From: Burkholderia sp. D-99
Lineage (GTDB): Bacteria; Pseudomonadota; Gammaproteobacteria; Burkholderiales; Burkholderiaceae
Direction: 5' to 3'
NCBI RefSeq assembly: GCF_011605345.1
Contig: NZ_JAAOXM010000001.1
Span: 1,488,001 to 1,552,000, forward strand
DNA length: 64,000 nt
Of this stretch, positions 1 through 9,174 are shown piece by piece. The stretch's first letter is position 1, and every line of letters begins with the position of its first letter. A model generated the notes under the pieces. It ran no database searches. It was given only the letters and a program-made list of their open reading frames with translations, and was not told the origin of the DNA. The translations under genes were made by a program, and so were the position numbers.

Positions 1-71
1 CTCCAGACTGCTTGTCGCGACGCATCAGCCACTCGCCACGTAAATTCGGACGCGCCGACATCGACGTTCAT
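1..71 (-). CDS. Partial unknown protein, N-terminus only (runs off the left edge)
   Basis: A minus-strand ATG at 71-69 follows a good ribosome binding site (GGGAG, then ACACGAA). It opens a frame that stays open to the window edge, giving about 23 residues beginning MNVDVGASEFTWRV. This is too short to assign to a family. It lies downstream of the 9174-to-184 operon in the same direction and could be its next member. Confidence 0.5.
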   Translation of the reverse strand, partial: MNVDVGASEFTWRVADASRQAVW

Positions 72-183
72 TTCGTGTCTCCCACGTTCTTGTTCATGCG
101 TTGACTGCATGCACTGCATGGCGACAATACCGGCGCCAATCGGCGATCCGGGAGCGAAGCTGCGAGTCCAGGTCTGTCGTTCG

Positions 184-729
184 TCACACGGCACTCACCG
201 TCCGGCGTTCCGCATCGAACGTCATCGCTTCCGCTGCCACGATCCCGGCCAGATGCTTCTCGATGTGCCGCACGAACTGACCGGCGTGCGTGTTGGCGCC
301 TGCGCCTTCGAACCATGCCTGTAGCTCGAATGCGGCCTCGGTCGGCTTCGAGTACGTGAATCGCGCGCCGAACAGATCCAGCGCAGCGAGCCATACACAT
401 GCGATGCCACTTGCCAGCACGTGTTCGCGACGAATCATGCCGTCGGCGTCCCGAATGTAGTGAACGCAGTACGCGTGCCCTGCGATATGCACCGTTGTCG
501 CGACGCGCAGCGCTCGCGGCAGGCCGTCGCGCGTCGCAGCGCTAACCACGACGCCCACGGAAGCGCTCGCGCACGCACGCTTCAGAACGAAGTCCCAGTG
601 TGTAATCGGCTGCGTGGCGGCAGACGAAGCATTGCCACCGGTAAACCGACCAACTCGGCGGCCTGGACGAGCGGAGAAACGGGGACACCGCTTTTGCACC
701 ATTGCGACCAGCGGACGAAGCGTTGCCAT
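184..729 (-). CDS. Hypothetical protein, about 140-181 aa, start uncertain
   Basis: I do not recognise the family. The frame ends with a convincing coding-like stretch (LDLFGARFTYSKPTEAAF, then AGQFVRHIEKHL), so the C-terminal two thirds are probably real. The first 40 residues overlap two copies of an imperfect 24-bp repeat (620-643 and 711-734) and have no ribosome binding site, so translation may start further in, near the THWDFVLK segment. It follows the crotonase on the same strand after 18 bases and is likely co-transcribed with it. No signal peptide or membrane segment is visible. Confidence 0.45.
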   Translation of the reverse strand: MATLRPLVAMVQKRCPRFSARPGRRVGRFTGGNASSAATQPITHWDFVLKRACASASVGVVVSAATRDGLPRALRVATTVHIAGHAYCVHYIRDADGMIRREHVLASGIACVWLAALDLFGARFTYSKPTEAAFELQAWFEGAGANTHAGQFVRHIEKHLAGIVAAEAMTFDAERRTVSAV

Positions 730-734
730 CGATA
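620..734. repeat. Imperfect 24-bp direct repeat (620-643 and 711-734)
   Basis: Both copies follow GCRGACGAAGCRTTGCCAYC and then GRTA, with 20 of 24 positions identical and 91 bases from start to start. They lie at the uncertain 5' end of the hypothetical gene, just past the crotonase stop. Function unknown; a regulator site or a small duplication are both possible. Confidence 0.4.
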
Positions 735-747
735 CCGGATCCCTGCG

Positions 748-1527
748 TCAACGACCCGTGAACACGGGCTTGCGCTTCTCGAAGAACGCCCGCGTGCCTT
801 CCGCAAAATCGTCGGTGAAGCCGAGCTCGCGTTGCAGGTCGCGCTCGAGGGTGACCTGCTCGATGAAACTGTTATCGATCGATTCGTGCAGTGCCCGCTT
901 GATCGCGCCCAAGCCAAGCGGCGGCATCGCGGCAAGCTGCATGGCGATCGCGCGCGCGCGGTCCATCAGTTGATCGTCGTCGACGCATTTCCAGATGAGG
1001 CCCCATTGCTCGGCGGTTTCCGCCGGTAGCGGCTCGGCGAGCATCGCCAGTGCCGTCGCACGCGCGCGACCGACCAGTCGCGGCAGGAAGTACGTTCCAC
1101 CGAGGTCGGGCAGCAGTCCGATCTTCGCGAAGGCCTGCAGGAATCCGGCCGAACGGGCAGCGACGACAATGTCGCAACACAGCGCCAGGTTCGCGCCTGC
1201 ACCGGCAGCGATACCGTTCACCGCGCAAACGACTGGCTTGCACATGCCGACGATCATCTCCCCGACCGGGTTGTAGCGGTCCTGGATAACCTTGCCGAGA
1301 TCCGGACGCTGCTGCATCGCGGCTTCGTTCAGATCGGCGCCGGCGGAGAATGCGCGCCCGGCACCGGTGATCAGCACCGAACGCACCGCGTCGTCCTCGT
1401 TCGCGCGCTTCAGGCCGGCGAGAATTTCTGCATTCATCTGCTCGCCGAGCGGGTTGAGGCGCTCCGGATCGTCGAGCGTGATTTCAAGTACCGCACCGAC
1501 CTGCTCGATACGTGTCTGTTGCTTCAT
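748..1527 (-). CDS. Enoyl-CoA hydratase/isomerase family protein (PaaG-like crotonase)
   Basis: A 259-residue crotonase, the usual length. The oxyanion-hole segments are visible: SAGADL at about 61-66 and the G-rich turn AAGAGANLAL at 107-116. The run IGLLPDLGGT (136-145) followed by RLVGRARATALAM resembles PaaG, the ring-oxepin isomerase of phenylacetate breakdown, more than classical FadB-type hydratases: an Asp (141) sits where PaaG has its catalytic Asp, and the classical second Glu is absent. Isomerisation or ring-related chemistry is therefore more likely than simple hydration. The start ATG follows a purine-rich stretch and lies 41 bases after the acyl-CoA ligase stop, in the same operon. 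The substrate is unknown. Confidence 0.85.
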   Translation of the reverse strand: MKQQTRIEQVGAVLEITLDDPERLNPLGEQMNAEILAGLKRANEDDAVRSVLITGAGRAFSAGADLNEAAMQQRPDLGKVIQDRYNPVGEMIVGMCKPVVCAVNGIAAGAGANLALCCDIVVAARSAGFLQAFAKIGLLPDLGGTYFLPRLVGRARATALAMLAEPLPAETAEQWGLIWKCVDDDQLMDRARAIAMQLAAMPPLGLGAIKRALHESIDNSFIEQVTLERDLQRELGFTDDFAEGTRAFFEKRKPVFTGR

Positions 1528-1568
1528 CGTAAACCTCGTATTCCTGAATTATTCATCGTGTCCGTTCG

Positions 1569-3155
1569 TCAGATCGACCGGCTGCGATCCTTCCAGTACG
1601 GTGCGCGCAGCCGCTTCTTGTCGAGCTTGCCGATCGGCGAGAACGGCAGCTCGTCGACGAATTCGACGGTCTTCGGCGTCTTGACGCCGCCAAGGCGCTG
1701 CCTGCAGGCCTCGATGACCGCCTCCTCCGTCCAGTGGCAACCTCCGGCAAGCTGCACGAAGGCCTTCACCTCCTCCCCCCACTTCTCGCTGGGAATGCCG
1801 ATCACCGCGGCAAACCGGACGCCGGGAAGCTGCATCAGCGCCTGTTCGACCTCGGCCGAGTACACGTTGAACCCGCCGGAAATGATCATGTCCTTCCTGC
1901 GATCGACGATATGCAGATACCCTTCTTCATCCAGATACCCGACATCGCCGGTGAGGTGCCACCCCTTGCATCGAATCGCGGCAGTTTCTTCCGGGCTGCC
2001 GTAATAGCCCTCGCTGACGTTGCCGCCGCGTACCGCGATCTCGCCCCGCTGCCTGACCGGGAGCGGATCGCCGTTGTCATCGAGGATCGACACCTGCGAA
2101 ATGGAAGTCGCCCGCCCGACGCTGCCGAGCCGCTCGTCGGGCGCAATTTTCCCGTCAATGTAATGCTCGGCGGGACTCATCGCTGTGATGAACATCGGAC
2201 ACTCCGTCTGGCCGAATCCGCCGCGCATCACCGGCCCCAGACGCACGAGCGCTTCGCGCAGCCGCTCGATCGACATCGGCGCCGAGCCATAACCGACATT
2301 GCGCAGGCTCGACAGGTCGAAACTGTCAAGATTCTGTTGATCGAGCAGACTGTAGATCGCCGTCGGTGGCAGGAACACGTCTGTGATGCGCTCCTGCTGA
2401 ATCGTGTGCAACACGAGCTGCGGATCGACCTTGTCGAGCACGACCAGGCGCGCGCCGGACGACAGCGCCGTCATCGCGAGGCGGCCTCCGACGTGCGTCA
2501 TCGGCGCGGCACAGAGCATCACGGCGCCCGGCGCGAGGAAGTCGTGACGGCTGGCATGAGCGAGCGCGCGGAAATTCCGGTGGCTGAGCATGACACCCTT
2601 GGGCTGCCCTGTCGTTCCGCCCGTCGTCGGAATGCTGACGAGATCGGTTCCTTTCAGCGGAACGTCCGGTGCCCTCGTCGATGCACCGGCCATCCACTCG
2701 TCGAGCGTAGTACGACCGGCTTCAGCGCCGGAATCCATCACGACGAACGCCTTCAATCCCGGGCAACGTGCCCGCACGGCGTCCGCGGCATTCACGAACT
2801 GATGCTGATAGAACAACACGTCGCAACCGAGATGCACGACGGTATCAACGTTATCGCCCTCAGAATTGCGCGGGTTCACCGGCAGCCACACGCCGCCGCC
2901 CCGCACGATTCCCACTGTCGTGATGAAAGCGAGATCGCTATTGAGCGAATAGACCGCAGCCTTCATACCGGCCTCGAAACCGGCCGCGATCAGTGCATTG
3001 GCCACTTGCGCCGAGGTCCGGTCGACGTCCGCATAAGTGAGGCGGCGTTGCCCGAACGCGACACACTCGCGATCGGCAAAACGCTCGAACGCCTCGTCAA
3101 GGACATCGGTAAACGATCCCTCGAAATCGGCTGGGCCGATGCTGGTTTGCGACAT
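1569..3155 (-). CDS. AMP-forming acyl-CoA synthetase (ANL superfamily)
   Basis: A 528-residue adenylate-forming ligase that would activate a carboxylic acid to its CoA thioester. The P-loop TTGGTTGQPKG lies at 177-187, the A5-type GFGQTE motif follows in the middle, GWHLTGDVGYLDEEG marks the hinge region, and the C-terminal catalytic Lys is in SPIGKLDKK. The frame is open 83 codons further upstream, but I chose the ATG at 3155 because GGAGGA lies directly before it and the family fold starts here. It is preceded by a 270-base gap after the SDR gene, so an internal promoter is possible. The substrate acid cannot be read from the sequence. Confidence 0.9.
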   Translation of the reverse strand: MSQTSIGPADFEGSFTDVLDEAFERFADRECVAFGQRRLTYADVDRTSAQVANALIAAGFEAGMKAAVYSLNSDLAFITTVGIVRGGGVWLPVNPRNSEGDNVDTVVHLGCDVLFYQHQFVNAADAVRARCPGLKAFVVMDSGAEAGRTTLDEWMAGASTRAPDVPLKGTDLVSIPTTGGTTGQPKGVMLSHRNFRALAHASRHDFLAPGAVMLCAAPMTHVGGRLAMTALSSGARLVVLDKVDPQLVLHTIQQERITDVFLPPTAIYSLLDQQNLDSFDLSSLRNVGYGSAPMSIERLREALVRLGPVMRGGFGQTECPMFITAMSPAEHYIDGKIAPDERLGSVGRATSISQVSILDDNGDPLPVRQRGEIAVRGGNVSEGYYGSPEETAAIRCKGWHLTGDVGYLDEEGYLHIVDRRKDMIISGGFNVYSAEVEQALMQLPGVRFAAVIGIPSEKWGEEVKAFVQLAGGCHWTEEAVIEACRQRLGGVKTPKTVEFVDELPFSPIGKLDKKRLRAPYWKDRSRSI

Positions 3156-3425
3156 GTTCTCCTCCATCTCACCCGGTATCAGGTTGTCAAATCGTCTATG
3201 CCCGGGAAAGCGCAACGCAGCGAACGAGGACCGAATCCTCGCAAAGTCCTGTCCGGCCGATGCGGGCAAGATCGACCGGACATTCGCCGGTTCCCGCGAG
3301 CCCTTCATCGCCTGTGCGCTGCTGCGACACGCGGCAAGGATGCATCGAAAAGCGGCCGTGCACACCTCTCTCGGAGAGGGGTAGCGCGGGCAGCAAACCG
3401 GCACTGTCCGTCACCACGACATTCA
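3156..3425. other. Intergenic gap inside the left operon
   Basis: There are 270 bases between the SDR and the acyl-CoA ligase, both on minus. A short GC hairpin, CCTCTC-TCG-GAGAGG, lies at 3365-3379, without a T-run on either side. I see no gene. Confidence 0.5.
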
Positions 3426-4283
3426 TCATGCACCGCTCTTCGCGGAAAGCTCCGCAATGATCGAACCGACGTCGCACTCAGGCGTGTCCGGGTAATTGTT
3501 ATCGAGCACGCGGAATGCGGTGTCGATCTCGTTCCAGCGATGAACAGCATAGCGTCTCGAGTCCGGGTGGGACACGATGATGAAATCGCCACGCTCGACG
3601 CCGTCCACGGCCATGCGCCCGATCTCGAGAGGATCGCGCCCTTTTGCCATGATCATCTGCCCGAGCGGATTCGGTTCGGCCGTGTATCCGGGCCGGTGGC
3701 GTTCCGCCTCCCACAGGCGGCTCTGCACCAGACCCGGGCAAAACACGCTCACGTCGACGCGGCCAGCGAGTTCGGCGCGAAACCCTTCCGCCAGCCCCAG
3801 CAATGCGTGCTTGGAAGCCGTGTACGCTGCCATCCCCGGGTGCGGGTAGCCCAACCCGTGCTCCGAGGCCGTAAAGACGATACGGCATGCACGCGCCGCG
3901 GCAATGGCTTCGCGCGCGAATACCCTGGCCGTGTCCCATGCAGCAAACAGATTGGCCTCGAACACCCAGCGCCAGTCTTCCTTGGTGTAGTCGAGCACCG
4001 GTTTGCCCACAGTCACGCCCACGTTGTTGAAGACCAGCTCGGGAACGCCGTATTGCGCGATGACCATGTTGGCGAGGAGCTGGACTTCTTCGCAGCGCGT
4101 CACGTCGCAACAGCGCACCACTGCGGTTCCTCCTTTCGCCTCGATCTCGCGTACTACCGCTGCGGCTTCGTCCACCGCGATGTCGCAGGCGATCACACGA
4201 TAGCCGCGCTCTCCGAGCGCCAGTGCGAGTCCGCGTCCGATGCCGTTCGCCGCGCCGGTGACCAGCGCTGTCCTTTCGTTCAT
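3426..4283 (-). CDS. Short-chain dehydrogenase/reductase (SDR)
   Basis: A 285-residue classical SDR. The cofactor motif TGAANGIG lies at 9-16, NNVG at about 86-89, and the catalytic Ser140, Tyr154 and Lys158 are in TAS and YTASK. It probably oxidises a secondary hydroxyl or 3-hydroxyacyl-CoA with NAD(P). The start at 4283 is one base after the TGA of the metallo-hydrolase upstream, so the two are translationally linked; in-frame ATGs further upstream would overlap that gene. The C-terminus is about 35 residues longer than minimal SDRs. Confidence 0.87.
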   Translation of the reverse strand: MNERTALVTGAANGIGRGLALALGERGYRVIACDIAVDEAAAVVREIEAKGGTAVVRCCDVTRCEEVQLLANMVIAQYGVPELVFNNVGVTVGKPVLDYTKEDWRWVFEANLFAAWDTARVFAREAIAAARACRIVFTASEHGLGYPHPGMAAYTASKHALLGLAEGFRAELAGRVDVSVFCPGLVQSRLWEAERHRPGYTAEPNPLGQMIMAKGRDPLEIGRMAVDGVERGDFIIVSHPDSRRYAVHRWNEIDTAFRVLDNNYPDTPECDVGSIIAELSAKSGA

Positions 4284-4284
4284 T

Positions 4285-5358
4285 TCACGTTGCTCCATTT
4301 TTCTCGCCAGCTTCCGGGTCTGCACGACAAAGACGATAGCCCGCCCCTTCCTGCCGCAGCCGCCCGGCCGTCGGTGGCGCGAAATGCGTGCCGATCAGCA
4401 GCGAATCATTGTTCGCGAGCGCGGACAGCAGAGTTCGGCGCGTCGCGACCCCTTGTGCAGGATTTGCATCAACCACCGTCGTCAGCTCCGGACGCGCAAG
4501 CTGAACCGGATGATGAATCGCGTCGCCGGAGATCAGCGCCTCATGCGCCCCTGAACGAATCCGGACGCTGACATGGCCGGGCGTATGTCCGTGCGTCGGC
4601 GTCAGTGCAACTTCGGCGCACACGGCATGATCATCGTCGACCAGCTCCACCAGTCCCGCCTCGACGATCGGCAAAATGGAATCGGCCCAAGTCTGCCGCG
4701 TCGTCAGGTCGAGCGCGCAATGAACCAGCTGTTCGAAACTCAGCGCGTGCGCCGACATCAGGTCGTGCAAGCGCCCCGGATCGGCTAGCGCGGCCAGGAG
4801 TTGGTCGGCTTCAATGCCCAGCGCGTCGAGTTTCGGGCTGGCCGCCAGTTCGCGTTCGAGGTGCTCGAATTCACGCCGCGCGATCAGGTGACGCGCACGC
4901 GGAAAGGTCGGCACCCATCGCCCGGCGACCTGCATCGTGTTCCAGCCCACATGGTCCATATGCAAATGCGTACACAGCACGACATCCACGTCTTCCCGCG
5001 CAATTCCGGCCGTCGCCAGGCGCTCGAGAAAGCCGTGGTGACTGCGGTGCCAGCCCAAGCCACCGAACACCGGGCGATCCTTGCCATCGCCCACACAGCA
5101 ATCGACGACGATCCGCCTGCCAGAGGCCTCGATCACGAACGCCTGAATCGCGCCGAGCATTTTCCCGTCCGCGCCGACGAATGACGGTGCAAGCCATGCC
5201 GCCGATTCCAGAACCGCAGGTGTGGCATCGGGAATCAATTGCTCAATGTCGAGCAGATGCTGTTCAAAAATGCTCGTGACGCGCACCGCGCCGATCTGCC
5301 ACGATCGTGTCAGATCCGAACTGGCCCGATACTCCGCGGCTGCGGGGTTTTTGCTCAT
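4285..5358 (-). CDS. Metallo-beta-lactamase-fold hydrolase
   Basis: A 357-residue MBL-fold protein. The zinc motif THLHMDHVGWN gives His131, His133, Asp135 and His136; GHTPGH, SGD and a late GTHF supply the other ligands. There is no signal peptide, so it is cytoplasmic. Family members are lactonases or hydrolases, and in a CoA catabolic operon a lactone- or thioester-cleaving role is plausible but not shown. The start at 5358 is chosen because GGAG lies ten bases upstream and the alternative at 5388 falls inside the GMC gene. Confidence 0.85.
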   Translation of the reverse strand: MSKNPAAAEYRASSDLTRSWQIGAVRVTSIFEQHLLDIEQLIPDATPAVLESAAWLAPSFVGADGKMLGAIQAFVIEASGRRIVVDCCVGDGKDRPVFGGLGWHRSHHGFLERLATAGIAREDVDVVLCTHLHMDHVGWNTMQVAGRWVPTFPRARHLIARREFEHLERELAASPKLDALGIEADQLLAALADPGRLHDLMSAHALSFEQLVHCALDLTTRQTWADSILPIVEAGLVELVDDDHAVCAEVALTPTHGHTPGHVSVRIRSGAHEALISGDAIHHPVQLARPELTTVVDANPAQGVATRRTLLSALANNDSLLIGTHFAPPTAGRLRQEGAGYRLCRADPEAGEKNGAT

Positions 5359-5380
5359 TCGACTTGCTCCAGGATAGGCG

Positions 5381-6997
5381 TCAAGCATCGGCCAGCACCA
5401 GATCCGCGCCTTTCTCCCCGATCATGATGGTGGGTGCATTGGTATTGCCCGACGTGATGGCGGGCATGATCGACGCATCCACGACACGCAGGCCGTCGAT
5501 GCCCCGCACCCGCAACTGAGGATCGACGACCGCCGCCTCGTCGGCACCCATCCGGCAGGTTCCCGCAGGGTGGTAGACCGTGCCGGCCGTCTCGCGCAGA
5601 TACTGCTTGAGATGCTCCCGACCCTGCACCGCCGCACCGGGCTCGATCTCGCACTTGACCCGCGACGCAATGCACGGATTGCGCATGATCTCGCGGATTC
5701 GTGCCATGCCGGCCAGCAAGACATCGACATCCCGCTCGTCTTCGAGGTAGCGGACATCGATGGCGGCACGCGACGCCGGATCCGGCGATTGAATACGAAT
5801 CCGGCCGCGGCTGAACGGCCGGGTCTGAATCGCGGACGCAGTGATCGCCGCGAAGCGGTCGATCGTGACCTTGCCACCGCGCTCGACGTGAAAAGACAAC
5901 GGCCGCATTGCAAGCTGCAGGTCCGATCGGTCGAGCATGGGCGATGACTTGAAGAAGCCCACGATCTGCGACGTCGTGGTGTTCATCGCACCGCGACCGG
6001 TGAGCATCCACTTGAACAGCTCGACCAGCATCCCGCTCTTGCTCGACAGCAGCGCGTTCCGGCTGTCGGCGGTATGCTTGACCGCGAATTTCAGGTGACC
6101 AAACAGGTGGTCCTGAAGGTTCTGCCCTACCTGCGGCAAGTGAGCCACGCTGCGAATACCCAACCCGCGCAGGTGGTCTGCATCGCCGATACCGGAATGC
6201 TGAAGGATATGCGGGCTGCCGATGGCGCCCGCGGCGAGCAGGACTTCACGTTGGCATCGAACGATGTGCGTCTGCCCCGTTGCATCGGCATACTCGACCG
6301 CGACCGCTCTCCCCTGCTCCACGACGATGCGGCGGACCAACGCGCCGGCGACGATCCTCAGGTTCGCACGCCCGCTCACCGGATGCAGGAATGCACGCGC
6401 GGCCGACTGACGGCGCCCGTTGTGAATCGTCCCCAGCAGGTAGCCGATGCCGTCCTGGTTGCCGCTATTGACGTCCTCGTTGAACGGCATGCCCGATTGT
6501 TTCGCCGCCTCGATGAACGCCTCCGAGACGGGATGCAGGTCCTTGACCCAGCTGAGCCTCAGCTCGCCGTCGCGACCGTGCACGTCGTCGCTGCCGCCGC
6601 TCTCCAGCCGCTCCGACTTCTTGAAATAAGGCAGCACATCCTGCCAAGACCAGCCCGGACAACCCATTGCGGCCCACCCGTCGTAGTCCTCTTTCTGCCC
6701 TCGCACGTACATCATTCCGTTGACCGAGCTGCTGCCGCCCAGGGTCTTCCCCTGCAGGAGCGCGATCGAACGGTTGGCAAACGCCGCGCTCGGTGCGGTC
6801 GGATTCGGCCAGACATAGGCGGGATTCTTCAACACGAAGCCTATGCCGGCCGGCACCTTGATCCAGAAGCTCTTGTCCGTGCCGCCGGCTTCCAGCAGCA
6901 GCACGCGATGCCGGCCTGACGCAGTCAGCCGATTCGCCAGCACACACCCGGCCGAGCCGGCACCGATAATGATGAAATCGGGTTCGAACTTGCTCAT
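5381..6997 (-). CDS. GMC-family FAD-dependent alcohol oxidoreductase
   Basis: A 538-residue glucose-methanol-choline oxidoreductase. It has the N-terminal FAD fingerprint GAGSAG (12-17), the GMC signature around GGSSSVNGMMYVRGQ, and the C-terminal active-site His476 (YHPAGTCRMG) and Asn518 (SGNTNAP). Relatives such as AlkJ and BetA oxidise primary alcohols to aldehydes at the inner-membrane face using a quinone or O2. There is no signal peptide. It lies 22 bases from the hydrolase that follows and 27 from the MaoC gene before it, so it is well inside the operon. A second GMC gene lies at 22777-24390, so the locus carries two alcohol oxidases. Confidence 0.9.
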   Translation of the reverse strand: MSKFEPDFIIIGAGSAGCVLANRLTASGRHRVLLLEAGGTDKSFWIKVPAGIGFVLKNPAYVWPNPTAPSAAFANRSIALLQGKTLGGSSSVNGMMYVRGQKEDYDGWAAMGCPGWSWQDVLPYFKKSERLESGGSDDVHGRDGELRLSWVKDLHPVSEAFIEAAKQSGMPFNEDVNSGNQDGIGYLLGTIHNGRRQSAARAFLHPVSGRANLRIVAGALVRRIVVEQGRAVAVEYADATGQTHIVRCQREVLLAAGAIGSPHILQHSGIGDADHLRGLGIRSVAHLPQVGQNLQDHLFGHLKFAVKHTADSRNALLSSKSGMLVELFKWMLTGRGAMNTTTSQIVGFFKSSPMLDRSDLQLAMRPLSFHVERGGKVTIDRFAAITASAIQTRPFSRGRIRIQSPDPASRAAIDVRYLEDERDVDVLLAGMARIREIMRNPCIASRVKCEIEPGAAVQGREHLKQYLRETAGTVYHPAGTCRMGADEAAVVDPQLRVRGIDGLRVVDASIMPAITSGNTNAPTIMIGEKGADLVLADA

Positions 6998-7024
6998 GTC
7001 ATCGCTCGATCGGACAGCACGCGC

Positions 7025-7513
7025 TCAACGACCAGCCCAGTGGCTGCGCCGCTTGATCAGTACACTGCGCTCACCCTGCGCACAGACTTCGTTGCGTTCG
7101 TTCACGCCGATGTGCAGGAAGCGGACAACGCCGGCGTCCTCGCGCGATGCGTCGGATTTCTCGAGGACTTTCGTGATCGCGTAGAGCGTGTCGCCGTGGC
7201 CGACCGGCGTCGTGAACTTGATGTTGTCCATCGCGAGTTCGGCGATCGCGTTCTCGCAGGTGTCCTGTGTCGCGAGGCCGAAAACGATCGACAAATTCAC
7301 GCCGCCGTAGCTCACGATGTTCGGAAAGAACCCGCGGCCCGTGGTTTTCATGAAGTGCTCGTTGAAGTGGCCTTGCGCCGTATTCATCACCATGTTGGTG
7401 ATAAGCACGTTTTCAAGCGCCGACACGGTTTTGCCGCGTGCGTGCCGGATGATCTGGCCTGCTTCGAAGTCCTCGAAGTAGGAATGGCTGTCGGTCAGGG
7501 TCGAAGTCTGCAT
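7025..7513 (-). CDS. MaoC-family dehydratase, resembling the catalytic half of mesaconyl/methylmalyl-CoA hydratase
   Basis: A 162-residue hotdog-fold protein. It opens with the typical YFEDFEAGQ, then NTAQGHFNEHF (44-54), where the usual hydratase-2 D-x4-H dyad appears as Asn44/His49. It continues with SYGGVNLSIVFGLATQD and a PVGHGDTLYA strand. These segments recall beta-methylmalyl-CoA dehydratase (Mch/Mcd), a tandem MaoC protein. The gene order MaoC - ACAD - MaoC, with a malyl-CoA-lyase-like gene divergent, supports a role on C4-C5 dicarboxyl-CoA intermediates. It probably pairs with the product of 8677-9174. The ribosome site AGGAAT precedes the ATG, 15 bases after the ACAD stop. Confidence 0.82.
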   Translation of the reverse strand: MQTSTLTDSHSYFEDFEAGQIIRHARGKTVSALENVLITNMVMNTAQGHFNEHFMKTTGRGFFPNIVSYGGVNLSIVFGLATQDTCENAIAELAMDNIKFTTPVGHGDTLYAITKVLEKSDASREDAGVVRFLHIGVNERNEVCAQGERSVLIKRRSHWAGR

Positions 7514-7528
7514 GGCACGATTCCTGGG

Positions 7529-8680
7529 TTAGTCTTTGAACAGATGGTTGGAAACGATGCGAAGCTGAATCTCCGACGTACCCTCGAAGATCTTGGTCAG
7601 CCGCGCGTCGCGCCAGTAGCGCTCGACGGCGCAGTGCGTCGTATAGCCCGCCCCGCCGTGAATCTGCAACGCGTCGCTGGTAACCCGCTCTGACATCTCC
7701 GCGGCCAGGTACTTGACCATGCCCGCCTCCATGTCGCAGCGCTTGCCGCTGTCGATCAGCGTGCACACGTGATACATGAGCTGCCGGCACGCTTCGATCT
7801 TCGCCGCCATGTCTGCGACACGAAAGCGCGTGAACTGAAACTCCGAAATCGGTTGCCCGAACTGGACCCGCTGCTTGGCCCACGCGATCGCGTCTTCCAG
7901 CGCGCCGCGCGCCAGCCCGATCGAGCGCGCCGCCGTGTGCGCCCGCGCCACCTCGAGCCCCTGGCTGGCCATGTAGAAGCCCTTGCCCTCGCCGCCGATC
8001 ATGTTGGCGGCCGGCACCCGACAGCCGTCGAACGCGATCTCCCAAGTCTTCCAGCCGTGATAGCCGATTTTCGGAATCGGCGAACCTTGGCAACCTTCGG
8101 GCAGCTCGCCGCGCGGCTTCTCGACGACGAACGCACTGATGCCTTTGTGCCGCGCGGCCGGATCGGCGTCCGACGTCCGCGCGAAAACGATGATGAAATC
8201 AGCACCGTCGGCAAACGTCACCCAGTACTTGCTGCCGCTGATTTCGTATTCATCATCGCTCACACGCCGCGCACGGCACGAAAGATTGGCGAGGTCCGAA
8301 CCGGTACCCGGCTCCGACAATCCGACGGCGCCCAGAAATTCGCCTCGGGCCATACGCGGCAGCCAGCGCTTCCTTTGTTCGTCCGTCAGGTTTTCTGGCT
8401 TGAGCACGTTGCCGCGCGCCAGCACGCTACCGACACTCATCCACGCGCGCGACAGCTCCTCGGCAATCAGGCAGTACTCGAACGCGCCGAGGCCCATGCC
8501 CCCGAACTCCTCCGGCAGAAACAGTCCGAACCAGCCCATCTCGGCCATCTGGTCGATCACTTCGCGCGGAATGGAGCCCTTTTCGGGGTCCAGCTTGTTG
8601 GCCAGCGGCAGCACCACTTCCATCGCAAATCGACGGGCGGTATCCCGGATCATCCGGCGTTCTTCGGTCAAGTAGCTCAT
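7529..8680 (-). CDS. Acyl-CoA dehydrogenase
   Basis: A 383-residue ACAD of normal length. It carries the FAD/substrate signature VGLSEPGTGSDLANL and the C-terminal KIFEGTSEIQ, whose Glu366 is the standard catalytic base of short- and medium-chain enzymes. It would introduce the alpha,beta double bond into an acyl-CoA. Its ATGA start overlaps the stop of the upstream MaoC gene by four bases, and GAGGAA lies in that gene's end, indicating translational coupling. Confidence 0.92.
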   Translation of the reverse strand: MSYLTEERRMIRDTARRFAMEVVLPLANKLDPEKGSIPREVIDQMAEMGWFGLFLPEEFGGMGLGAFEYCLIAEELSRAWMSVGSVLARGNVLKPENLTDEQRKRWLPRMARGEFLGAVGLSEPGTGSDLANLSCRARRVSDDEYEISGSKYWVTFADGADFIIVFARTSDADPAARHKGISAFVVEKPRGELPEGCQGSPIPKIGYHGWKTWEIAFDGCRVPAANMIGGEGKGFYMASQGLEVARAHTAARSIGLARGALEDAIAWAKQRVQFGQPISEFQFTRFRVADMAAKIEACRQLMYHVCTLIDSGKRCDMEAGMVKYLAAEMSERVTSDALQIHGGAGYTTHCAVERYWRDARLTKIFEGTSEIQLRIVSNHLFKD

Positions 8681-9174
8681 GCCGACTTGTTCCTCATTCG
8701 AATCAGATTGGTGCGCTCAAATGACACCACCACTTCGCCGCGTTGATTGGTGCCGACCGTACGCCAGCCGACCGGGCCGGCGCTGCCGCTGCTTGCCACG
8801 CGCTTCGACAGCACAGTGCTGGTCGCGTAAAGCGTGTCGCCGGGATAAACCGGTACGCCATACGCGAGCTTACCGATCCCGAGGAACGGCCCGCCGGCTT
8901 CGCTGAGGTCTTCGACCGACAGGCCGACGATCGTGTTGAACACCAGCATCGGGTTGATCGGCGCCCGCTCGTAGCCGAGGGCCTTCGCATAGTCGGTGTT
9001 CGTGTAGGTCGGCGTGTAGAACAGCGTCAGCGTGGAGAACAGGACGCTGTCGGCCTCGGTCAATGTGCGACCCCAGTGATGCACGATCTCCTGCCCGATC
9101 TCGAAGTCTTCGAACTGCCTCCCTCGTTCCCGTACCGGCGCATCCAGCATTTGCTTGAGATCGTCTTCGTTCAT
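8677..9174 (-). CDS. MaoC-like protein, probable non-catalytic partner subunit
   Basis: A 165-residue hotdog-fold protein (RQFEDFEIGQEIVHHWGRTL) with a second conserved block, NTDYAKALGYERAPINPML. Where active MaoC hydratases have D-x4-H this protein has bulky hydrophobic or Tyr residues, so it is probably a structural partner of the 7025-7513 product; the two together match the halves of tandem mesaconyl-CoA hydratases. Start 9174 is chosen because GGAGG lies 12 bases upstream and the 37 codons before it look non-coding. It is the first gene of the left operon. Confidence 0.75.
   Translation of the reverse strand: MNEDDLKQMLDAPVRERGRQFEDFEIGQEIVHHWGRTLTEADSVLFSTLTLFYTPTYTNTDYAKALGYERAPINPMLVFNTIVGLSVEDLSEAGGPFLGIGKLAYGVPVYPGDTLYATSTVLSKRVASSGSAGPVGWRTVGTNQRGEVVVSFERTNLIRMRNKSA

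Noticed and set aside
1734-4571. Plus-strand open frame of 945 codons opposite the ligase and SDR genes
   Set aside because: It spans two real minus-strand genes and their gap, and its composition is that of antisense GC-rich DNA.
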